From: Stagonosporopsis chrysanthemi
Lineage: Eukaryota > Ascomycota > Dothideomycetes > Pleosporales > Didymellaceae
Direction: 5' to 3'
DNA length: 64,000 bases
Assembly: GCA_022560025.1 (NCBI GenBank)
Contig: JAFISE010000086.1
Span: forward strand, 62,001-126,000
The notes under the pieces were generated by a model that ran no database searches, was not told where the DNA came from, and saw nothing but the letters and a program-made list of their open reading frames with translations. Position 1 is the first letter of the stretch, and every line of letters starts with the position of its first letter. Shown in pieces: positions 21,350 to 32,849 of the stretch. Made by a program: the position numbers and the translations under genes.

Positions 21350-21977
21350 AGCCCCCGAATAGCTAGCATACTTCTTTCGTCTTGCACGATCTTGACCTAG
21401 CCGGAGATACTGTACACATTAGGTGTTAACGCCCACGTGTCTGTGCATACCCGCAAGCCGGGGGACAGAGCGCCGGGTCCCAGTGATACGTGGAGGAAGA
21501 TTGCGTTTGTGCCGCGCGATCATGTTCTGCATTTCTCCGCTTCGATCTCGCTACGACCTGCTCAGCTTCATGTCACAGGAACAGTGTGTAGTACGTTCAG
21601 CCCCATTTGGTAATAGGGGTATGCAATGATTCGCACGTGCACCGTTTCGCCATGTGAGCCGTGCAAGTCTTCGAGATGATCAACTGGGTAAAGGTATAGA
21701 TGGTAGTAGGTGTAAGAGCTCTGGGACTTTACTACTACATGTCTGTGAATGTAATGCCGACTTGTGACGTGGATTTGCATGGCTAGGCTAACGTAGACTA
21801 TCACTAAGCTCAGGAGGCTCACGATCAGGCATGCAATAAGGAAGCCACCATCTCCATCTGCTCCGCAAGGCAAGCGTTGCTCGTCCAAGAAGCACAAATT
21901 TCGAGGGCGACTCGGCGTGGGGACCGATAACAAGACAGCCATCGCACGCCCCTCCTCCGCACCTATCGGTCAAACCC
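21350..21977. other. intergenic, no gene seen
   Basis: The 3' flank of the minus-strand SYGSKK-repeat gene. Frames here (for example 21568-21942 minus) do not look like real proteins. Confidence 0.4.
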
Positions 21978-23066
21978 CTAGTAGTCATTGTCGCGCCTCG
22001 AGCCACCGTAGCCAGACTCCTCACGCTCGTTCCTGCTGGATCCGTACGAGTCCTGGTTGTCGTTGTTGTAGCCCGACTTCTTCGAGCCGTAAGAGTCCTC
22101 GTTGTCATTGCTTCCGTAACTTGACTTCTTCGAGCCATAAGAGTCCTCGTTGTCGTTGTTTCCGTAGCTCGATTTCTTCGAGCCGTACGAAGTCTCGTTT
22201 GAGTCATTGCCGTAGCCGGATGAGGACTGCTTGGAGTTGTAGGAGTTGTCGTTGTCATTGTCATTGCTGCCGTAGCTCGACTTCTTTGAGCCATAAGAAT
22301 CTTCGTTGTCGTTGCTGCCGTAGCTCGACTTCTTTGAGCCATAAGAGTCCTCATTGTCATTGCTTCCATAGCTCGACTTCTTCGAGCCGTAAGAGTCATC
22401 GTTATCGTTGTTTCCGTAGCTCGACTTCTTCGAGCCATTAGAATCCTCGTCGTTACCGCTGTTGCCGTACCCACTGCTCTTCTTGGACCCATACGAGTCC
22501 TCATTGGACTCCTCTCCATAGCCGCTCTTCTTCTTCGATCCATACGAATCCTCTCCATCCTCGTAGCTGCTCGACTTCTTTACCCCGCCAGACGAAAGAT
22601 CCTCGCCGCTTCCGAAGCGGCTCACTTTCTCGGCGCTAAACGAGATGTTCTCGTCACCGCCGTAGCCGGAGGTCTTCTTGCTCGAGTAGCTGTCGTTTTG
22701 GCTATCGTTCTTGGATCCGAACGCGCCAGACTGGTCGCCGAAACTCTTGTGCCTCGAGCTGTCGCTGGAGTCGAGAGTGTCGTTGCTGTCGACGCCGAAG
22801 CCGGATTCTCTCCTCTGGCGGCCGTAGGAGTCGTCATCGTCTTTGCTGCGACCTACGCCGCTAGAGAAAGTGCTGGAGTCATTGCCGTAGCTAGACTTGC
22901 TGTTTGAGTAGGAGTCGTTGTTATCGTCTCCATAGCTGCTGGACTTTTTGTTTGAGTAGGAGTTGTCGTTGCGGCTGGAGGAGTTGTCTTCATCGCGGTC
23001 ACGGTTGCCATAGCTGGAGCTGCGGTCCTCGCCATAGGAGCTGTCGCGGTCGTTGTTGTAAGACAT
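21978..23066 (-). CDS. SYGSKK-repeat low-complexity protein
   Basis: A single exon of 362 residues. The Met at 23066 is chosen because MSYNND matches the MSYND start of the glycine-rich gene at 11495-12733, and the longer frame upstream lacks repeat character. The whole protein is hydrophilic and disordered, dominated by Ser, Tyr, Gly, Asp, Asn and Lys. From about residue 170 there are about eleven imperfect tandem units of 15-18 residues of the form SYGSKKSSYGSNDNED (about 22030-22560). The end is GYGGSRRDNDY. No known domain. The composition suggests a highly charged, stress-type disordered protein. Upstream on the minus strand, TATAAG followed by AGGGGG lies about 105-115 bp before the ATG (about 23168-23178), and another CCCCT is at 23295-23299, which would fit stress induction. 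Confidence 0.75.
   Translation of the reverse strand: MSYNNDRDSSYGEDRSSSYGNRDRDEDNSSSRNDNSYSNKKSSSYGDDNNDSYSNSKSSYGNDSSTFSSGVGRSKDDDDSYGRQRRESGFGVDSNDTLDSSDSSRHKSFGDQSGAFGSKNDSQNDSYSSKKTSGYGGDENISFSAEKVSRFGSGEDLSSGGVKKSSSYEDGEDSYGSKKKSGYGEESNEDSYGSKKSSGYGNSGNDEDSNGSKKSSYGNNDNDDSYGSKKSSYGSNDNEDSYGSKKSSYGSNDNEDSYGSKKSSYGSNDNDNDNSYNSKQSSSGYGNDSNETSYGSKKSSYGNNDNEDSYGSKKSSYGSNDNEDSYGSKKSGYNNDNQDSYGSSRNEREESGYGGSRRDNDY
22030..22560 (-). repeat. coding minisatellite, ~48-bp units
   Basis: Tandem units encoding SYGSKKSSYG plus an acidic Asn/Asp spacer, about eleven copies. Units differ at synonymous sites and by small in-frame insertions, such as the longer DNDNDN spacer. This indicates an older array under coding constraint rather than a recent burst. 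Confidence 0.8.
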
Positions 23067-24339
23067 TCTGGATTGGATGCAGTATCTGCAAGGAAGAGTG
23101 GATACTTGGAGATTCCTGGTTGATTGAGATGAAAACTTGTGTCTTGGGATGTCCTGATACCACGGACAATGCCCCCTTCTTATAGCTCTTTTTAAAACGG
23201 GCAAGCTACAAAGAAGCAGAATCAACTCCTATCCCGATCAAGTCTGTACTGCATCAGACCCCGCAGTTGGTGGAGTTGGACCCTATCTGCTAGACCCCTG
23301 TCAAGCTGAGCGTCATGTGTACTGCGCCACAGATTGCTCCAGAAGCACGGGGCGTCCTCCAGATTCGCGATGGTGCACCACGGCTTCGGCCATAGTCACT
23401 ACTAGAAACAGCGCTGGCGAGTACTTATGCGTGCTGCGCCACAAGGCTCTACAACTTTTCACTCAAGCTTGACCATTTCTCGTAGCGAAGACCACGGCTT
23501 CATTACTCGGTTGCCGAAAGAAGACAGAATGTGCTCGCCATCATATCGAATCTGTCGCAATCTGTCGCGAGGCTGAGAGATCTACAAGCCTTGAATCGGT
23601 GCGATATCGCGATGTTGGTGGGGTAGATTCTCGCTCTCTCCGAGGAGCGAATGATGCCGTTGCGATCGAACACGGGACGGACGGGTTGGCCGGTACCTGT
23701 TACCCTCTGCGCGAGCACGCAATGAACAGCGGTGACATGCGGGCTTGCATCGAGGTCGAGAGATTTTACAGTGTTGAATGCGATAGGATGGTTGGAAGTG
23801 ACTGTTGCAGACGAAGTGGAACGTGTAACGGTCGAAACAAGCGCAGAGCCAAGCCTGATGAGCACAAGGATGCATCGACCTGGTCGGCACCGTTTTTCTG
23901 TACAACACAGCTAAGAGTAAGCCAACATATTGTCAGCCAGCTTCAGATAAGAGTCAGAAGTATAGCAGGCCTGTAATCCATTCGGCACTGGTGAGACCAC
24001 GTCGACACTGTTTCCCAAGAGTAACCATGCCAGCAACGTGCACGACGTCGATAACAACAACATGGCCCGTGAAGACATGAGTGGCGCTCATGGGGACTGA
24101 TGTCTTATATCTTTGTGTTGTTTTCCGTGGGGATGACAGAAAGGTTTGAAGTATTTCAATTTTGACGAAGTAAAATGTTGGAATGAACAAAGTGTACCAA
24201 AAGAGAGCGTAAAAGCTCGTCGACTATCCTGAAGATGCCCATAAAACCGCACCGATATTGATTTCCAAGCATTAAGCCAGAGAAAAACGAAGGCGTCTCG
24301 AGTTCGACAACCCAACACGCACTTCTACACCTTGCTTTT

Positions 24340-24380
<41 letters not shown>

Positions 24381-24394
24381 ACCCCCCCCCCCCC

Positions 24395-24444
<50 letters not shown>

Positions 24445-26602
24445 TGACCAAACACTGCGATCGGGGGAGAAATGTTGGGAACCTCGACTGTCGGTACGAT
24501 ATTGCTTTCTGTTAGTTTTTTCGGCGAGTGCGGATGTGTGTCCTTGATGTGCGAAGGGGGGGGGATCAAAGGAAGCGTGTTTCCTTGGGCATGTGCTGGG
24601 CTTTTATCCTTATCCCTGTCTTCTATCTTCTATCTTCTATCTCTGTTTCAAACTGCAAATTTGAGTTGTGTGTGTGTTTGTGTGTCTGTGTGTGTATATA
24701 TGATATCAGTACGTGTCTACTTAGGGCCGGCACTTACACTTACACTTACACTTACACTACCATTGCCTCGTGTATATATATGTGTATATATATATCCTTC
24801 CCCGCTCGCGAAAAGAAAGAAAAGAAGTTAAAAGAGTCGTTCTTGTTTGTACTACTGCATAGAGAGATTCGTTGTGCTGTTACGGACAGGGAGATGTGGA
24901 TGTGTTGCGAAGACAGCTATACATCTACTTCTACTTGCATAGCTAACGACCTTTCTGCAGAGCCAGGTGACAAAGTACATCCAGATTAACTTTGCATTAA
25001 GCCTTGCACCTGCATGCCCTACCGCCTTTCCGCACAGCTAGATAGTAAGACCTGCACATCAACTCCACGCTGAACTCTGCGCTGGCATAACATCAAACCC
25101 ACACCCCTTTCCATGCAGCCACGTAGCAAGACATCTCCACATCAAGCTTTGCACCGAAGCCCCACCACATACCGCAGCAAGGTATCCAGCCTCCACGCCG
25201 CCTTCGTCTCACCCCTTACACCTGCATGCCTCGCAACTTCAGCCGCACGATGCATCCACGCCGCGCACCGCCGGTGTTTGTCAGCCCCGGGTCTGAATAC
25301 CCGGGGCTAGCTCCACAACACCACCTCCGCTCGGCCGCGCTGTTCTCGGCCGTCTTCCTTGGTGTACGGAACGCCTGATGGTCGACTTTTATGGGGGCTT
25401 GGTTGCTCCACGCCGTGCTTTCGTTGACTGGTCTGCTGTTGATGTCGAACTGCTCGGCCGCTCGGCGATCATGATGTCGTGCAAGTACAGCTGGGTTGGG
25501 TGAAGGGGCGGTGTGTGGGACGATGAGGAGAGGGTTGTGGAGAGTTGAGGCGCTGCCGGTGCGGAGGAGCGGGGCGTAAGGGTAGGGATATCACTAGTTG
25601 TTCAACATCTTGGGAGGAGAAATACGGGTTCAGCTGCTGTTGTTTGCTCCGGGGGGTTGTGTGCACATCTCTTGTGCAGTAACATGGTCGCTCGTAATGT
25701 TGACTCTATTTGGTGCTCGCGATGTTGTGCACTGGTGAAACTCTTTTGAGGAGTTCGAGAACAGATGTCTTTGGGCGCTCGCGGTTTGATAGTGTCGCTG
25801 GAGCGAGAGACCGGAGAAAGATGTTTCTCGTATTTCTGAAAGAGTTTGGTCAATGAAATTCCCTGGACCGGATCTTCGCTGGAGTAAACCTTCTGAGCTT
25901 ATCAGCGCTGCTAACGATGCTCACTTGCGCCTTGCCTCCCTTTCCACTGTCCCCATGTACCAAGAACTACGCTTGTTTATAGCAACAATGTTCGAGAGTT
26001 TTGGCTACTGCGTAGAGCTGCGCCAATCTACCAGCTGGCAACTCGGAAGCGTCCTTTGCTGGGTGCAAGCGACCGATACAACGTGACTAACGAGACTGCA
26101 GTCGCCATAGTCGAAGACAGAATGTCAAAAGAGAACTACATGTCATACTCATATAAGTTTTTGGAGTGTCGAAATTCGTCTTGCATAGGAAGATAGATGA
26201 TCAGGCGCGCCAATCCAGATAGAGACTAGCGCAAAATTGATACGTTCATACCCACAACCAGGTGCCAGGTCGCGTCAAAGCTCACACAAACACAGGACAG
26301 TCCGATCGGACGTTCCTATGCGCTCATGCATCTTATCCTGGAATATATGTCGATCACTCGCTCTCGGTCATTGCGCTCGCGGCTCGAGAGTCGCGCGGCT
26401 CGGTGGCATGCGACCGACAGCTCTGCAGACCACACTAAACTCACGAGAGCAGCCCCACGGGCCAACGCCCCAGCGTATCACGTGTCAGGATCACTTCAAG
26501 GACGAGCATCAAAGAGCTAGGCGGACGAGATAGGATTGAAATAATGGTCAAATTGCAAGACTATGTACAAGAAGAATATGGCCATGGAGGACAACGACAC
26601 GC
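23067..26602. other. 3.5-kb gene-free region with microsatellites
   Basis: Promoter of the SYGSKK gene at the left, then no supported gene. Besides the poly-C tract, 24620-24640 holds (TTCTATC)n, 24668-24710 holds interrupted (TG)n and TATATA, and 24728-24760 holds (ACACTT)n. ORFs at 23503-23865 (-), 23599-23976 (+) and 25602-25853 (-) lack domains and are not called. Confidence 0.5.
24341..24444. repeat. poly-C tract, 104 bp
   Basis: An almost pure C run with A only at 24381 and 24395. On the minus strand this is G-tract DNA able to form quadruplexes; on the plus strand it could form i-motif structures. Its exact length in the assembly is doubtful because sequencers handle such runs poorly. 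Confidence 0.9.
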
Positions 26603-28497
26603 CTATTGTCTGCTCTTGATGACAGCGGCGGCCTTCTCGCCAATGCCGTATGCGGTAGCCTGCAAGTGGCACGAAGGGATGATGGGAATAATCGAAGCGT
26701 CGACAACAGAGAGTTGCTTGGTGCCGTAGACAAGGAGCTTGTCGCTGACGCAGCCACCAGCGTTCTCAGGCATCATGGGACACGAACCGGAAGGATGGGC
26801 GAGAGTAGGCGAGAGAGAAGCCTGAGCAAGGAGAGCGGAGTAGATCTCCTCGTCGGAGGTATACTGAGCACCAGGAACCATCTCGCTGATCTTGTACTCC
26901 TTGAGCTCGGGGCGAGCCCAGACAGTGCGGAAGAAGCGAAGACCAATAGCCATGACGCTCCTGTCGATCGGGTTGACAAAGGCGTTGTGGATGATGTCGG
27001 GAGATCCGGTGGGGTTCTCGGCGTTGATGTGTACGAAACCGCGGGAGAGGGGCTTTTCGACACCGACGAGACCGTAGGAACCGTCAGCAGGGACAGGAAA
27101 CTCGGCAACGGCGACATCTTTGCGCTGGAAGAGCCCAGCAATGACCTTCTTCTGCGCAGCAAATCCCTTCAGCAGCTTTTTGTTTCCCTTGTAGAAACTG
27201 GGGAGGTAAGACGCATCCTGCTGGCTGTTCAGGCTAGCAACAACTGACTTGACGTCCGTAGTCATGTCGGGCAGAGAGATGAAGGCGAGTGCATTACCAC
27301 GAGCAACCGTGTATGGGCCGGTCTTGTTGGCCTCGTACTGCGCCCAAGCTGTGGCGTTGAATGCCGGGTCGGTCATGAGGGAGTTAGGGCTGGGCTTATG
27401 GACCGATGTAGTGTTGAAGATTACAGTGGCGTATGGGTGATCCTGGAAGTTGCTACCAACAGCATCAAGCTCGACTTGGACCTTGACGCCGGCAGCCTCT
27501 AGGACTGACCGCGGGCCCACTCCACTGAGCTGCAGCAGCTTCGGGGTCTGGATAGCACCAGCAGCAAGAACAACCTCCTTCTTGGCGTTCACCACAGAGG
27601 TCTTGCCAGTCGCATCTGTGATCTCGACACCGGTGGCCGTCAGGTTCTTGCTGAAGATGACCCTCTGAGCAGTGGTCTTGGTTAAGATCTTCAGGTTGGT
27701 GCGCTGAGCGATAGGGTCGATGTACGCGTAGCGTGCGTGCGCCCGGCGGCCGGTCTTCTTGTCCATGGTGTTGGCGTACCAGGAGGGGCCATATGCCTCA
27801 CCGTTGTTACCGTCCTTGGGGACGTGGACACCCGTTGCCTTCCACGCTGCCCAGTAGTCCTTGAGATCGGGGTACTGGGTGTCAGTGATACTGACAGCCA
27901 GGGGGCCGTTGCCGTATGTGTCAGGATCCCAGGTGATGTTGTACGCCTCGGCGACAGCTGCTGACGGCGGCTGGAAGGTTGTTCCCTTCTTGAAGTAAGG
28001 CTCCATGCCTGCCCAGCCCCAGCCTTTGTTTCCCAAAGCCTCCCAGGCATCGTAGTCAGCAGCAGAACCACGGTCGTAAACCATTCCGTTCACGACTGAA
28101 CCACCCCCAAGGACCTTCGCAACCAAAACACTGTATGTCGCGTTACCTAGACCGGGCTCGGGAAGGGACGTGAGGCCATCCCACATCAAGCCATTGGCAC
28201 TGGTAAAGTCGTTGGCCTTGTACGGGATCATGTTGCCTGGGCTGTCTACCGATTCTCCACTCTCAATGACCAAGACAGATACTGCATTTTCGTATTAGCA
28301 GCTGAGCAGAAGGCATTCGGAATCGTTCATTACTTACCACGCTTGTCTTCGGTCAGGCGGTTAGCAACAACTAACCCGGTAACACCTCCACCAACAATGA
28401 CATAGTCATAGTCCTTCGAGGTCGCAGCAGCAAGAGCCGGAGTGAAGATGACGCTGAAGAGCTGGACGGCCACAGCCAGACGAGAGAGTACCGGCAT
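26603..28497 (-). CDS. secreted GMC oxidoreductase
   Basis: Two exons, 28338-28497 and 26603-28281, give 612 residues. A signal peptide (LSRLAVAVQLFSVIFTPALA) precedes the FAD-binding start DYDYVIVGGGVTGLVVANRL; the first intron lies just after TEDKR. GMC features follow: GGGSVVNGMVYDRGSAADYDAW (signature 1), AAGAIQTPKLLQLSGVGP (signature 2), NFQDHP, and the C-terminal active site with a first His in LAHPSGSCPMMP and a second in IPSCHLQATAYGIGEKAAAVI, corresponding to the catalytic His pair of glucose oxidase-type enzymes. Likely substrates are sugars or aryl/alkyl alcohols, with H2O2 or a reduced quinone as by-product; subfamily cannot be decided from motifs alone. Several NxT/S sites fit secretion. 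Confidence 0.92.
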
Positions 28498-30693
28498 CTT
28501 GGGACCCAGTTACAATTAACAATTTAGCGAATGTGGTCCAGATACTTGTGGGTGGAGTCTAAAGAGCTGCGCATCTAGCGCTCTTATATGGCTGCATCGA
28601 GCGTTGACATTGATCGAAGACTCCCGCGCCACGTGGGACTGTCGGCAATTCGCTATATTCCGAATACCCCTTACATCAACGAGTCCCACAGTAAGGCGGA
28701 GGGCGAACAATTTGAACGGATGGAAGCAAGCAGTGGCGGCTTGCAATCCTTCTCTGGGCTAGGGACCTCGACACCCGTGTTTCTCACACTAAAAATGTCT
28801 CCATCGAAATTGCACATCAGCAGACGAGTCCATGCGTTCCAGGGTCCGCCACTCAGTCCAACATCGCTGTCAGAACGGCGCGGCGCGTTACCCGACGCCA
28901 GATCCAGTATCATGCGATGCCGGAGAGGATTGTACAGAATATCAACCACAAGCCCTATCGAAGGCCCACATGGCAAAAAGCTTGAATGACACCGGAAGTT
29001 TGCCCCACAGCTTAGCGCTTCCAGAAGCCAGACTCGACAGGAATCCATGCTCAAACACTACTGCTATGACCAGGATCAGTATTAATGTTGCGCAATCGGC
29101 GCCTGGACGTTCAAGACGAATCAGGCTGGAAACAACCTCTGGCCCTCCACATAAAATGCGCCTCCGGTCTGGTTGAGCGAAAACGGACGGCTGCGAAATT
29201 GTGAGGATTCCTGATGCGAACGACCCACAATAAAGACAGAGGTCCACGACTCAAGTCAGTCCCACCACGGCTCGGTCTTGCTCCCCCGTCACACCAGCTC
29301 GGATGCATGTCTGATTGTAGCAGCGCCTCTGATAGCGCAGAATCCTGCGCTTGGGAGCGCTTTTCGCTTTGCACGACACAAAAAGATCTTGTAGGTGACT
29401 TTATTGACATCGGAATCAACAGTAAAGTTACCGTTTTCCCCACACACTGCGCCGCATCCATGCGTCGGGATGTTACCAAACAATCGAACCGTTCATACTC
29501 CATGCAGAAGGATGATAAGCCTGCACATGGAACACGAATCGTGGTTAGGAGTAGCTTCAGGATTGGCCTAGCACTATCGTTATCATTGGTCAAGCTCGTA
29601 CTTCACCAATTAGAGCTCTTCTTTCCGCAATCTTGATGCATTTCCTACCGCTGCGGCCGGTCCGTGACTGAGGTCCTAGACTTCGGGATGCACGTGGGCG
29701 GCAACTATGGCGGAGGTGTCCATGCGCCCCGGTCGCGCGCCATCATGCATCAGGCCCTCAACATCGATCTCATCCAGAAGCAGAACCGGTGGTAGATAAC
29801 TGCCGGCGTCCCCGTTCTCCGACTGAAACTGCCGGGATTTGGTCAACGGCGACTTTTGATGAGCTTGTTTCGCATGGCCAACCAGGCGCACTTTCAATTG
29901 CGAGCAAGTAGGCGACCGTAAACACACTGCAACAAGCTCTTGTAAAATCGAAAAGATCCTCCCGTGGTCGTGTAACCTCAGGGACGTACGTAGCGTAGGT
30001 CTGAAGTCTAACAGTGGGCCAATTTACTTGAGTAGGTAAGGATGGTAGTTCGATCCCAGTGACCTAAAATTTATGATGGAAAACTCAGGTAACCGCGCTC
30101 GACTCGCTAGCTTTAATCCACGACTCAAGCCTGAGAGTGGCACCGCCTTCCACTCTATAGAGTGCTGTCACTTTGGAGCCGTTGTTCTCCCCACATAACG
30201 CAGAAAGTTTCGAAGATGGTCTCAATGAAATAGACATGCGTAGGGCTGTGTCTGTATCTGTAACATTGACTGGACGTCAACGTGTATCGGACCGGTCCTG
30301 ACACTTCCAGAGTCAAGTACGTGACGACTCCACATGGTTTCAGAGCACCCCTCCCCACTCTTCACCATACCTTCTCCAATCGGCGTCGGAGATCCTTGCA
30401 GACTCTCGCTCATAGTCAGGTCGGACCACGATCAGTTCAGTACATGGATTAATACCCCTGTGGCAAGAAACGTCCCTGAAATGCGGTCTGGAAGCCCGTG
30501 TTCTTGTGTTCAGATTTGTGGTCATGTCCGTGAATTCTAGCCAAATCGCGGGTCCTGCATTTCCACGTGCGACCGCGCTTGTTGCTGCAGATTAGGATAG
30601 TCGGACCCGTCCGCCTACATATCGACGCCGTCCACTGCCGTTCACGGCCGACCTCTTCCCCTTCGCTTCTGAAGAGGGGGCCCGTCGATACCT
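28498..30693. other. 2.2-kb region without supported genes
   Basis: Overlapping frames on both strands (28588-29636) show no domain or signal peptide. A minus-strand frame ending at 29676 (VLLLDEIDVEGLMHDGARPG) looks slightly protein-like but has no visible start or homology. The short GTTCGATCCC at 30048 is not part of a foldable tRNA. Confidence 0.45.
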
Positions 30694-32033
30694 ATGGATC
30701 CCACGAGCTCAGCTCAGCAGGACTGGCCCAATGAACGACTCAAGATTCTCGTCCCAGCGTGGACTCTTATGATCATCAGTACTGGCTTCCTTGTGTGGAG
30801 GGTTGTCTATGGGTTCCTGAATGGACGCAAGTTCATGATTTGCGATTACCTGTTGATCATTGCAACTGTAGGTGCTGTACCCACTTCAGATCGACCGACG
30901 GTCTAATGTATTTCGATGTAGCTACTCAATGTCAGCGCGACTGCTGTCAATCAGATAGTCGTAGATGCTGGGCTAGGACGACACATCTTCGACCCTTCCA
31001 TCGATATCATGCGCTACTCCTACTATCTCTGGATAGTACAAATCATCAACCTCGTTGGCGTCGCAGTTCTGAAGTGGTCTATCTGCGCATGGCTCTTGGT
31101 CCTTAACTTCTCCAAGATATACCAGGCCATTGTATGGTTTTCCATAGCACTGGTCACGGCCTTCAACTTCCTTGCACCAATATTGACGCTGTTTGGATGC
31201 GCACCTCTGGAGGCAAACTGGAACTATGGCTACCAGCCCAGGAAATGCTGGGCCAAAGGTGCACTGTGGCTGTCGTACACGCAGGGTATCTGCAATATCC
31301 TCACCGACGTGATCTACATGGCTGCGCCACTCATCTACCTGTCGCAAGTGCAGCTGTCGCGCAAAACGCAATGGGGCATTCGCATAGTCTTCTTATTGAG
31401 CATCCCGTAAGTGGCCCCTTCCTTGACTACAGGGGGTAGCACAGCTAACGTTAGACAGTGCTACTATTTGCTCCATCTTCAAGACTGTCGAGCTGAAGGC
31501 AATCACACAGGTACGTCTGTCGTCCCTGTCTCCTCAACAACGGCTGACGCGCTTTCCAGACTACAGACCCAACTTGGTCAGGTGTCAACCTTGGGATTTG
31601 GAGTTCCGCTGAGCTGTCTATTGGGATTCTGATCGCATCTCTGCCTCCCTTGCGCAAGGCGTTTGATAGTCTCTTCCACAAGATCCTTCCGTCCACACTC
31701 ACGCCATCCAAGACACCAAATTCACAATATGAACGCTCGACAAATGGCCATCACATCAGACTTGATACGTACGAGCAAAACAAGCGCTCACACCGAAGCA
31801 CGCATAAGAGTGTACATCCCGGAGAGTCTGCGCTTGACAGCGACTCCGAAAGCGAACGCGCGATCTTGGAGGACGAAGAGGGCAAGGGCGCGGGAATCAT
31901 GAAAACCACAAAAGTCACTGTGCTTGAGGAAGCAGAAGGGTCAAGTCAGAAGACGTCGCAAGAGTCGCTGCAGAAGCAGAGCCAAGACTGGGCCTCACCA
32001 GATATCGAAAGAGGCATTGCGCGTGTAAGGTGA
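30694..32033 (+). CDS. SAT4/Pth11-type fungal rhodopsin-domain membrane protein
   Basis: Four exons, 30694-30867, 30922-31406, 31459-31510 and 31560-32033, give 394 residues. The protein has a short extracellular N-terminus, seven predicted membrane helices and a long polar cytoplasmic tail. Typical family marks are the DYLLIIAT helix start, the FGCAPLEANWNYGYQPRKCW segment with conserved Cys pair and Trp, GICNILTDVIYMAAPLIYL, IFKTVELKAITQTTDPTW, and ELSIGILIASLPPLRKAFD. Such proteins form a large fungal GPCR-like family that includes the Magnaporthe surface sensor Pth11, though this one lacks the N-terminal CFEM domain. Ligand unknown. The tail is Ser-, Glu- and Gln-rich (SDSESERAILEDEEGK), possibly a phosphorylation target. 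Confidence 0.9.
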
Positions 32034-32849
32034 TGACATCAATTATCTCCTTATTTGTTGAGAACCACTTGCTCATGCATGATGCATACTATCTCAGTAT
32101 TTCCACGGTTTGCGCGTGCTGGACTCGCTCCTACTGTAAAACTACTATTCGTGTGTAGATTCCTCGCAGAGGCCGTGCAGTTCTTGGTATGAACTCACTG
32201 CAAAACTTAATGGACTCATGGCCTAAGATGTCAAAAACTCAAGCCGCTTGAGCTCAAGATCCAGGAGCTCAACAAGCCCAGTCAACAAGCCCAGTCAACA
32301 AGCCCAGTCAACAAGCCCGTCTGCCGAGACATCTCTTAAGCTCGAACAACACGTCATCTGAGCCATTCCACGAGCCCACAATCGTCCCATGGACTGGATT
32401 CTGCGGCCTCGCCACAACTACCAGTGCTGACCAGCGCCGCGAACTAGTTTGCACATTTTCCTATCAAACATGGCCTCTCCGTTACTCATAATCAAGTACA
32501 TAGGCGAACCGCCTTGGATCTATCGTGATGCACAGTCTGTCGCGCGACTCGGTTGTCTAACTTGCTGCTTGGCCATCCACTCGACCCGACAGATATCACA
32601 GTGCATAGCTAAGCAGAGCATACTGACTATAGTCAATGTTTACGATTGGCCAGTTTCGGACCCTGAGCTCTAGGAGACAGCGGCACAGTCACTCACTAGA
32701 TTCGTGGCGTTTCCTAGGCATGGGAGTGAAGTGCTCAGCAGCCAAAGTTCCCCACTCATATAAGCATGGAGACTGAGCTGTAACCGCAACTCACCTGCAA
32801 TCGCCTCAAGTTTTGGAATCAACACCAGGCTACCCAATCTCTTGCGACG
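32034..32849. other. intergenic with 13-bp minisatellite
   Basis: Four tandem copies of a 13-bp unit TCAACAAGCCCAG lie at 32269-32320; the rest shows nothing coding. Confidence 0.6.

Noticed and set aside
21788..22558. Arg/Met/Thr-rich minus-strand ORF within the SYGSKK gene
   Set aside because: Alternative-frame reading of the tandem repeat; the SYGSKK frame has a sensible start and repeat logic.
24332..24547. Proline-rich and glycine-rich ORFs across the poly-C tract
   Set aside because: They are translations of a homopolymer run with no coding support.
28588..29636. ORFs on both strands between the GMC gene and the rhodopsin-domain gene
   Set aside because: Mutually overlapping, Ser/Arg/Cys-rich, no domains or introns that join them.
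30030..30065. tRNA gene suggested by a GTTCGATCCC B-box match
   Set aside because: No acceptor-stem partner or A box at the right distance; no cloverleaf can be drawn.
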